In this document: one piece after another, positions 1 through 3,786 of the stretch
How the letters are laid out: the number at the start of each line of letters is the position of its first letter
Numbering within the stretch: the first letter of the stretch is position 1
NCBI GenBank assembly: GCA_019689955.1
Contig: JADGGM010000227.1
Coordinates: forward strand, 1-5,806
DNA length: 5,806 bases
Direction: 5' to 3'
From: Gemmatimonadaceae bacterium
Lineage (GTDB): Bacteria > Gemmatimonadota > Gemmatimonadetes > Gemmatimonadales > Gemmatimonadaceae
Position numbers and translations under genes: made by a program
The notes under the pieces: model-generated
Told to the model about the DNA's origin: nothing
Databases searched by the model: none
What the model saw: the letters and a program-made list of their open reading frames with translations, nothing else

Positions 1-440
1 GTGCTGGGGGTGCTGGAGCTGTCGGCTGCTTTTTTCGCTGGGGCGGTTGCGGGGGGGGTGGCGCCGGCGATGGTCGGTACGGCTGAGGCGCCGAGCATTC
101 GCTGCACTTGCTGGAAGCGCCCCTCGAGCTCGGTGAGCGCGGCCTGGAGGGTATCGAGGCGGCGGACATCGTGCTGCAGATGTTGGATGCGTTTCGTGAG
201 GAATGGGACGCGTGCGGCTTGCGCGGCGAGGTAGAACCAGCTCAGGAGGACGATCGTGAGGACGGCGCCGAGGGCGAATGCGCCGCGGCGGAGCAGTGTG
301 ACCTGGCGTTGGGAGAGGACAATCGTGCGATTGGCGAGGCCGCTTTCGCGCTGCACGTGGATGATCATGGATCCACCGTGCGGCGTGTAGATGTTGCCGT
401 AGCCGCTTCGTCTCGGATTTTCGCGGGGCCCCTTGCTCAC
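1..440 (-). CDS. Membrane-anchored coiled-coil protein, probable amino end of an M23-type murein peptidase (partial, runs off left edge)
   Basis: An open frame starts at the GTG at 440-438 and stays open to the left edge, giving 146 residues. The GTG overlaps the parB TGA by 4 nt (GTGA) and has GGAAGAG just upstream, so translation is probably coupled to parB. An alternative start is the ATG at 368-366. Visible parts are a basic cytoplasmic tail (1-52), one membrane segment (about 53-73, containing LGAVLTIVLLSWFYLAA), a charged heptad-like helix (about 80-116, ending in QRMLGA) and an Ala/Pro/Thr linker (121-146). The pattern of a transmembrane helix, a QAARVPFL-type junction, a coiled coil and a low-complexity linker is familiar from bitopic M23 (LytM) peptidases, which place a murein hydrolase in the periplasm. 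The catalytic domain, if present, is outside the window, so the peptidase assignment is an inference; a generic divisome or septum-type coiled-coil protein is the alternative. The gene itself is clear. Confidence 0.7.
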   Translation of the reverse strand, partial: MSKGPRENPRRSGYGNIYTPHGGSMIIHVQRESGLANRTIVLSQRQVTLLRRGAFALGAVLTIVLLSWFYLAAQAARVPFLTKRIQHLQHDVRRLDTLQAALTELEGRFQQVQRMLGASAVPTIAGATPPATAPAKKAADSSSTPS

Positions 441-1342
441 AGCTCTTCCCGTTTGTGGCCGAGGATCAGCTCGAGGACTCGCTCGAGATCATCCGTGGAG
501 TAGAAGGCGATGGAGATGGCTCCGCGGTTGTCGCCGGTGAGTGAGATGGTCACGTCGGTCTGGAAGTGCCTGCGAAGCTCGTCCGCGATGCGCTTCGTTT
601 GAGGGTTGCTTGGGGCATTCTGTGTCTTTGGTGGCGCCTTGCTGTTGCTGTTCGTCTCGCGTGCTCGCCGCTCAACGTCTCGGACCGTGAGCCCCTTGGC
701 CACCACCTCGCGCGCGAGCTCCACGATCCGCATCTCGTTCCCCACCGCGAGCAACGCCCGCGCATGCCCAAGGGTGAGCTGGCCGTCCTGCACGAGGCGC
801 CGGACAGATGCAGGCAAGTTCAACAGCCGCAACGTGTTAGCTACTGTCGTGCGGTCCTTGCCGACGAGCTCGGCCACTTCGTGCTGGGTCAGCGAGAACT
901 CGGCGATGAGTCGCTGATACCCTTCGGCTTCCTCGATCGGGTTGAGGTTCGCACGCTGAAGGTTCTCGACCAACGCGAGGGTGAGCAGCGTACGGTCGTC
1001 GATGTCCTTGACAACGGCGGGTATGTCGGTCCACCCGATCCTGGTGGCGGCTCTCAGGCGGCGCTCCCCGGCAATCAGCTCGTACCCCTGCCCCGTGGGG
1101 GCACGCCGGACGGTGATGGGCTGCAGGAGGCCGCTGGTCCGCAAGCTCGCCTCGAGCTCGGCCAGATCCTCGGGCTTGAACTCCTGGCGGGGCTGATATG
1201 GGTTGGGCCTGATCTGCCCTATGGGGATGCGCTCGAGCCCGCCACCTCGTTCGGCGGGCTGCCCAGGTCCTGCTGTCGACGGCTTGGCCGCGATGAGGGC
1301 TTCGAGTCCGCGGCCCAGCCGGCGGGGCTTTTCAGTGGACAT
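437..1342 (-). CDS. parB: Chromosome-partitioning protein ParB (Spo0J-type CTPase clamp)
   Basis: ParB binds parS, hydrolyses CTP as a sliding clamp, spreads on DNA near the origin and stimulates ParA. From the ATG at 1342 it has 301 residues, a normal length. The amino end carries the ParA-interacting RRLGRGLEALI (7-17). The CTP-binding domain follows with LQPITVR (73-79), the phosphate motif GERRLRA (92-98) and ENLQRANLNPIEEA (126-139). The parS-reading helix-turn-helix is at about 150-176 (LTQHEVAELVGKDRTTVANT), followed by LTLGHARALL (189-198). A polar linker (229-249) leads to the carboxy-terminal dimerisation domain (250-301). An in-frame GTG at 1381 would add 13 residues; the ATG is preferred because the RRLGRGL motif normally lies close to the start, though neither start has a strong ribosome binding site. 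The gene follows parA in the same operon. All CTPase motifs look intact. Confidence 0.96.
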   Translation of the reverse strand: MSTEKPRRLGRGLEALIAAKPSTAGPGQPAERGGGLERIPIGQIRPNPYQPRQEFKPEDLAELEASLRTSGLLQPITVRRAPTGQGYELIAGERRLRAATRIGWTDIPAVVKDIDDRTLLTLALVENLQRANLNPIEEAEGYQRLIAEFSLTQHEVAELVGKDRTTVANTLRLLNLPASVRRLVQDGQLTLGHARALLAVGNEMRIVELAREVVAKGLTVRDVERRARETNSNSKAPPKTQNAPSNPQTKRIADELRRHFQTDVTISLTGDNRGAISIAFYSTDDLERVLELILGHKREEL

Positions 1343-1407
1343 CGACGACGTACTCGGCTCGATCGGGATTGTGAGTAGCACAGGCGAGCTCGAGCCGTGC
1401 GCAGCTG

Positions 1408-2364
1408 CTACTCCGCATTCGGATGCTCCGAATGGACGAGCGCTGAGGAGGTCGAGTCACCGGAGGATGTTGCGTTCATGGGCGCACCTGGCTCGTGGAT
1501 CCCGAGCTCGGACGCGGCGGTATCGGTGTGAACTGGCGCGGGTACCGCAGTATCGGCCGCGGCAAGGTCGGGCGATGCGGAGCTCCGCCCCGCTCGCCCC
1601 TTCTCGCGCTCGAGTAGTTCCCGAGCAACGCTCATGTACGCCTGGGCGCCCACGGAAGCGACATCGTAGAGGATGATCGGCTTCCCGAAGCTCGGTGCTT
1701 CGGCAAGACGAACATTCCTCGGCACCATCGTCTCGAACACCTTCGGCCCAAAGTACTCCCTGGCGTCGCTGGCGACCTGGCGCGAGAGGTTGAGCCGGGC
1801 GTCGTACATCGTGAGGAGCACGCCGTCGATGGCGAGGGCCTCGTTCACCCCGCGCTGGATCATGTGAACCGTGTTGAGGAGCTGAGAGAGCCCCTCGAGC
1901 GCGTAGTACTCGCACTGGAGCGGGATGAGGATCGCATCCGCCGCCGCGAGCATGTTCACCGTGATGAGCCCGAGCGACGGCGGGCAGTCGATGAGGACGA
2001 AGTCGTATCGGTCCGCGAGAGGGGCGATGGCGTCGCGCATGGCGAGCTCGCGCCTCGGGTGCTCGATCAGCTCGATCTCCGCACCCGCGAGATCCGGCGT
2101 CGCCGGTGCCACGTCGAGGTGGGTGAACTGGACCGATCGAGCCAGCGCTTCGCTCAGCGAGCACTCACCGATGAGCGCGTCGTAGACCGTCCGTTGGATC
2201 TGTTCGCTCGTCAGCCCAATACCGCTCGTCGCGTTCCCCTGCGGATCGCCGTCGATGAGCAGCGTTCGCTGTTCAGCCACAGCGAGACTTGCGGCGAGGT
2301 TGACGGCGGTGGTCGTTTTCCCGACGCCGCCCTTTTGGTTGGCAATCGCAATAACCCTGGCCAC
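1408..2364 (-). CDS. parA: Chromosome-partitioning ATPase ParA (Soj/MinD superfamily)
   Basis: ParA is a deviant-Walker ATPase that dimerises with ATP, binds DNA non-specifically and moves ParB-parS complexes. It has 318 residues and starts with GTG at 2364-2362; this start puts KGGVGKTTT at residues 11-19, as is usual. Lys11 is the signature lysine and Lys16 the P-loop lysine. The A' motif LIDGDPQGN is at 36-44 and Walker B VLIDCPPSLG at 123-132. The conserved PRNVRLAEAPS is at 215-225, and arginines in the TMYDARLNLSRQ segment (185-196) lie in the region used for DNA contact in Soj homologues. The typical fold ends near residue 255. The remaining roughly 63 residues form an Ala/Ser/Thr/Pro-rich tail with His and acidic residues that Soj homologues generally lack. 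A parS site and a probable promoter lie just upstream, suggesting ParB autoregulation. parB follows after a short gap. Confidence 0.96.
   Translation of the reverse strand: MARVIAIANQKGGVGKTTTAVNLAASLAVAEQRTLLIDGDPQGNATSGIGLTSEQIQRTVYDALIGECSLSEALARSVQFTHLDVAPATPDLAGAEIELIEHPRRELAMRDAIAPLADRYDFVLIDCPPSLGLITVNMLAAADAILIPLQCEYYALEGLSQLLNTVHMIQRGVNEALAIDGVLLTMYDARLNLSRQVASDAREYFGPKVFETMVPRNVRLAEAPSFGKPIILYDVASVGAQAYMSVARELLEREKGRAGRSSASPDLAAADTAVPAPVHTDTAASELGIHEPGAPMNATSSGDSTSSALVHSEHPNAE
1416..1434 (-). repeat. Perfect 8-bp hairpin at the 3' end of parA
   Basis: CATTCGGA (1416-1423) and TCCGAATG (1427-1434) are exact reverse complements separated by 3 nt. The hairpin lies in the last codons of parA, just before its TAG at 1410-1408, and ahead of the parB start. 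There is no T-run after it on the minus strand, so it is not a classical intrinsic terminator. It could act as an mRNA stability or translation element between parA and parB; this is an inference. Confidence 0.5.
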
Positions 2365-2405
2365 GTGCTACCGCTTCTGCTTGGGGGGAGTTGGGGGACC
2401 GGGGG

Positions 2406-2434
2406 AATATAGACCCGGCGTAGGAGCGAGGCTA
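2406..2434 (-). promoter_or_regulatory. Probable parA promoter
   Basis: On the minus strand TATATT (2411-2406) matches the sigma-70 -10 consensus at five of six positions. At a 17-nt spacing the -35 position reads TAGCCT (2434-2429), a weak 3/6 match. The predicted transcription start near 2399 would leave a leader of about 35 nt before the parA GTG. It is the most AT-rich stretch upstream of parA, in otherwise GC-rich DNA. The parS site begins just upstream of the -35 position, so bound ParB could influence it. Confidence 0.45.
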
Positions 2435-2440
2435 GCGAAC

Positions 2441-2456
2441 TGTTTCACGTGACACT
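2441..2456. promoter_or_regulatory. parS centromere site (near-consensus)
   Basis: TGTTTCACGTGACACT matches the widely conserved bacterial parS TGTTTCACGTGAAACA at 14 of 16 positions. The central TCACGTGA (2445-2452) is a perfect palindrome; the mismatches are at positions 13 and 16, in one arm. It lies in the divergent region directly upstream of parA and parB, a classical place for parS. ParB should nucleate here. It is also about 36-51 bp before the predicted start of the plus-strand LAGLIDADG gene and just upstream of the parA promoter, so it may double as an operator. Confidence 0.8.
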
Positions 2457-2463
2457 GTTCCAC
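2456..2463 (+). promoter_or_regulatory. Extra parS half-site adjoining the full site
   Basis: TGTTCCAC is an exact left half of the common parS variant TGTTCCACGTGGAACA. It starts at the last base of the full site, 15 bp from the start of that site. Its right-hand continuation (AGGGGAAC) does not form the second arm. It covers the place where a -35 box would sit for the TATACT promoter of the plus-strand gene. It may be a secondary ParB contact or a decayed site. Confidence 0.35.
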
Positions 2464-2478
2464 AGGGGAACGGCGAGC

Positions 2479-2484
2479 TATACT
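2479..2484 (+). promoter_or_regulatory. -10 box giving a probably leaderless transcript of the LAGLIDADG gene
   Basis: TATACT matches the -10 consensus at five of six positions. Seven nucleotides separate it from the ATG at 2492, so the expected transcription start is at or one base before the start codon. No Shine-Dalgarno sequence lies at a proper distance, which agrees with leaderless translation. No good -35 is visible; that position (2456-2461) is occupied by the parS half-site. The combination suggests an activator, or repression by ParB, but neither is shown by sequence alone. Confidence 0.5.
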
Positions 2485-2491
2485 ACGCGCC

Positions 2492-2842
2492 ATGGACGAC
2501 TTCGACCGGGGATTCGTCATCGGCCTCCTGGTGGGCGGAGGGAGCTTCACGGCCGATCGCGAGCAGCCGGCGCTCTCGATCAAGCTCAATGCGCGCGATC
2601 CGGAGCCGCTTCGCCGGCTGGAGATGTTGCTGGGCGGCAAGGTGTTCGGCCCCTACAACCACGGCGGTAGGCACTACTACGTCTGGCACCTGCGCGGCTC
2701 CCAGCTCCGAGCCGCTATTCCGCTCTTCCGAGACAATCTACCGCCGTGTTGGAAACGAGCTCAGTTCGAGCAGTGGCTCGATAAACATGCGGAGGCACTG
2801 GGCCACGGCGGTAGTCCCGTGGATACCGCCGTGGCCGAGTGA
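2492..2842 (+). CDS. Small orphan LAGLIDADG-fold protein, probably without nuclease activity
   Basis: The protein has 116 residues and is divergent from parA. The pattern fits one LAGLIDADG DNA-binding domain: motif helix GFVIGLLVGGGSF (7-19), a beta segment ALSIKLNARD (27-36), helix PLRRLEMLLGGKVF (39-52), aromatic strand HYYVWHL (61-67), helix QLRAAIPLFRDNLP (71-84) and the family-like tail WKRAQFEQWLDK (87-98). Aligned with L-A-G-L-I-D-A-D-G, the two acidic positions are Val14 and Gly16. The second is the metal-binding catalytic residue of homing endonucleases, so cleavage is unlikely; a DNA-binding or scaffold role, as proposed for the degenerate domain of WhiA, is plausible but not shown. 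It is not inside an intron or intein, and base composition resembles its neighbours. It ends 12 bp from the convergent SIMPL gene. The family call rests on pattern recognition only. Confidence 0.75.
   Translation: MDDFDRGFVIGLLVGGGSFTADREQPALSIKLNARDPEPLRRLEMLLGGKVFGPYNHGGRHYYVWHLRGSQLRAAIPLFRDNLPPCWKRAQFEQWLDKHAEALGHGGSPVDTAVAE
2801..2836. repeat. Perfect 13-bp inverted repeat, possible bidirectional terminator inside the gene end
   Basis: GGCCACGGCGGTA (2801-2813) and TACCGCCGTGGCC (2824-2836) are exact reverse complements around a 10-nt loop; 10 of the 13 pairs are G-C. The second arm ends just before the TGA of the LAGLIDADG gene (2840-2842), and the structure sits at the junction of two convergent genes. 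No T-tract follows on either strand, so it is not a canonical intrinsic terminator. A 3'-end stabiliser or a T-less bidirectional terminator is the likely role. Confidence 0.6.
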
Positions 2843-2854
2843 TCTTGAGGTGGC

Positions 2855-3589
2855 CTATTTTGCGTCAGCAACGAATGACCAACGAGCCATTACATTGACA
2901 GTGATGGTCTGCTCACCCGCGCTGATCGGCGTCTCCGCAGTACTCTTCATCGCCATCGCGGCGAAGGGATAGGGGCGCGGGGGCTGAACGGTTGGGGTGG
3001 TCGAGAGCTCCAGGAGGTCGCCCAGGTGGCCGTGGGCGGCGCGCGCGAGCGCTTCCGCATCAGCGCGGGCGCGCGCGACGGCCTCCGCGTAGGCGGCGCG
3101 GCGAGCGTCGTCCTGGTTGGACGCGTAGAGCTCGAGCGAGTTGATCGCATTCGCACCCTTCGCCAGCGCCGCATCGAGCAGCTTCCCCAGCTGGTCCAGC
3201 TTCCCGACCTCCACGCGAACCGTGTTGCTCACGTTGTACCCCACGATCTTCGGCGTCTGGTCCCCACCCGGCTGCGGGAAGCTCTGTTGCGGGTAGACGT
3301 TGTAGCCCACGGTCGAGATCTGCTCCTTCGCGATCCCCAGCGCCCGCAGCGTGTCGATCACCGCAGCCTGCTTTCGGGCGTTCTGGGCCCCGGCCTGCGC
3401 CGCCGTCGCCGCGCGGGTCTCGACACCGATGAAGACCGTCGCCCGGTCGGGCGTCACGCGCGCCTCCCCCTGCGCACTCGTCACAATCTCGGGAGGGCGG
3501 TTCATCATCGGCATCGCTCCCCCGCCCTGCTGCGCCGCGAGCGGCGCGGCGGCGAAGGACAAGATCACCAAGTGGCTGTAGCGCATCAT
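2855..3589 (-). CDS. Secreted SIMPL (DUF541, YggE-like) domain protein
   Basis: SIMPL-domain proteins are periplasmic or secreted; YggE is linked to oxidative-stress tolerance, but the biochemical role is not established. The chosen start is the ATG at 3589-3587, which has GGAG 6 nt upstream and gives 244 residues with an immediate signal peptide (about 1-19, hydrophobic HLVILSFAAAPLAA, then QQ). The domain shows IVTSAQGEARVTPDRATVFIGVET (35-58, a typical opening), KIVGYNVSNTVRVEV (114-128), an ALAKGANAINSLEL segment (141-154), the Ala/Arg-rich helix that ends LARAAHGHLGDLLELS (about 165-196) and a final PISAGEQTITVNVMARWSF (221-239). No transmembrane segment follows the signal. An upstream GTG at 3619 would bury the signal peptide behind ten residues and has no better ribosome site. 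The gene lies between mnmG and the convergent LAGLIDADG gene, probably as its own transcription unit behind an operator-like array. Confidence 0.88.
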   Translation of the reverse strand: MMRYSHLVILSFAAAPLAAQQGGGAMPMMNRPPEIVTSAQGEARVTPDRATVFIGVETRAATAAQAGAQNARKQAAVIDTLRALGIAKEQISTVGYNVYPQQSFPQPGGDQTPKIVGYNVSNTVRVEVGKLDQLGKLLDAALAKGANAINSLELYASNQDDARRAAYAEAVARARADAEALARAAHGHLGDLLELSTTPTVQPPRPYPFAAMAMKSTAETPISAGEQTITVNVMARWSFVADAK

Positions 3590-3595
3590 ACGTAT

Positions 3596-3599
3596 CTCC
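3596..3599 (-). promoter_or_regulatory. Ribosome binding site that fixes the SIMPL protein start
   Basis: GGAG on the minus strand lies 6 nt before the ATG at 3589-3587. Its spacing favours this ATG over the adjacent one at 3586 and over the GTG at 3619. It is the clearest Shine-Dalgarno sequence in the window, in contrast with the starts of mnmG and the LAGLIDADG gene. Confidence 0.7.
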
Positions 3600-3611
3600 A
3601 AGCTGAAGTGG

Positions 3612-3669
3612 GTGTGCACGCCTTTAGTAACTAAACGGTACTAAACCGGGGCCTGAGGATCGTGCACAC
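3612..3669. repeat. 9-bp inverted repeat flanking the operator-like array
   Basis: GTGTGCACG (3612-3620) and CGTGCACAC (3661-3669) are exact reverse complements, each containing the palindrome GTGCAC. They bracket the 40-bp AT-richer segment 3621-3660 upstream of the SIMPL gene. They could be a second pair of regulator contacts or the arms of a cruciform. No protein can be assigned. Confidence 0.4.
3623..3646 (-). promoter_or_regulatory. Operator-like array upstream of the SIMPL gene
   Basis: TTTAGTAACTAAA (3623-3635) is a perfect odd-centred palindrome with 6-bp arms. A direct copy of ACTAAAC (3630-3636) recurs at 3640-3646, exactly 10 bp later, placing the repeats on one face of the helix. 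The segment is AT-rich in GC-rich DNA and lies 34-57 bp before the SIMPL start codon, so it must overlap or adjoin that gene's promoter. It looks like a site for a dimeric winged-helix repressor (PadR, BlaI or MarR type are guesses). No clear -10/-35 pair could be fixed. Confidence 0.5.
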
Positions 3670-3677
3670 TCGGATGA

Positions 3678-3689
3678 CGTCGGCCGACG
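3678..3689. repeat. 12-bp perfect palindrome
   Basis: CGTCGGCCGACG is a perfect 12-bp palindrome in the gap between mnmG and the SIMPL gene, about 90 bp before the SIMPL start. GC-rich palindromes arise easily by chance in such DNA, so a regulatory role is only possible. Confidence 0.3.
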
Positions 3690-3701
3690 CTCCGCGCGCA
3701 C

Positions 3702-3770
3702 ACGCTGGCACCGGTGGAACCACGCGGCTCCCGTGCCGGTCACATGCGCGATGGCGCTACGCTGGCACCG
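3702..3770. repeat. Pair of 12-bp direct repeats downstream of mnmG
   Basis: ACGCTGGCACCG occurs at 3702-3713 and again at 3759-3770, 57 bp apart. The second copy forms part of the hairpin at 3755-3775. No gene or known element explains the pair; a local duplication or a small dispersed repeat is possible. The rest of the 3590-3786 gap shows no coding frame with support. Confidence 0.35.
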
Positions 3771-3775
3771 TAGCG
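3755..3775 (-). terminator. Hairpin downstream of mnmG, possible T-less terminator
   Basis: CGCTACG (3755-3761) and CGTAGCG (3769-3775) pair perfectly around a 7-nt loop, 11 bp past the mnmG stop codon. There is no T-run after it on the minus strand, so factor-independent termination is uncertain. Position directly after the gene favours a 3'-end role for the mnmG transcript. Confidence 0.4.
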
Positions 3776-3786
3776 ACAGCGAAGCG

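Noticed and set aside
566..1378. Long open frame on the plus strand opposite parB
   Set aside because: It lies antisense to the fully recognisable parB and shows no domain pattern; high GC produces such frames.
1343..1381. Longer ParB start at GTG 1381
   Set aside because: It adds 13 residues before the conserved RRLGRGLEALI end and has no good ribosome site; kept only as an alternative.
2362..2367. CACGTG core at the parA start codon as a second parS
   Set aside because: The flanks do not match parS; only about 9 of 16 positions agree with the consensus. The CACGTG at 354-359 likewise lacks parS flanks.
2819..2827. GTGGATACC as a DnaA box
   Set aside because: It is an imperfect single match inside the loop and arm of the 13-bp hairpin, with no cluster of boxes or AT-rich unwinding region; no origin is supported in this window.
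3590..3619. Longer SIMPL protein start at GTG 3619
   Set aside because: It would place ten residues before a good signal peptide, while the ATG at 3589 has GGAG 6 nt upstream.
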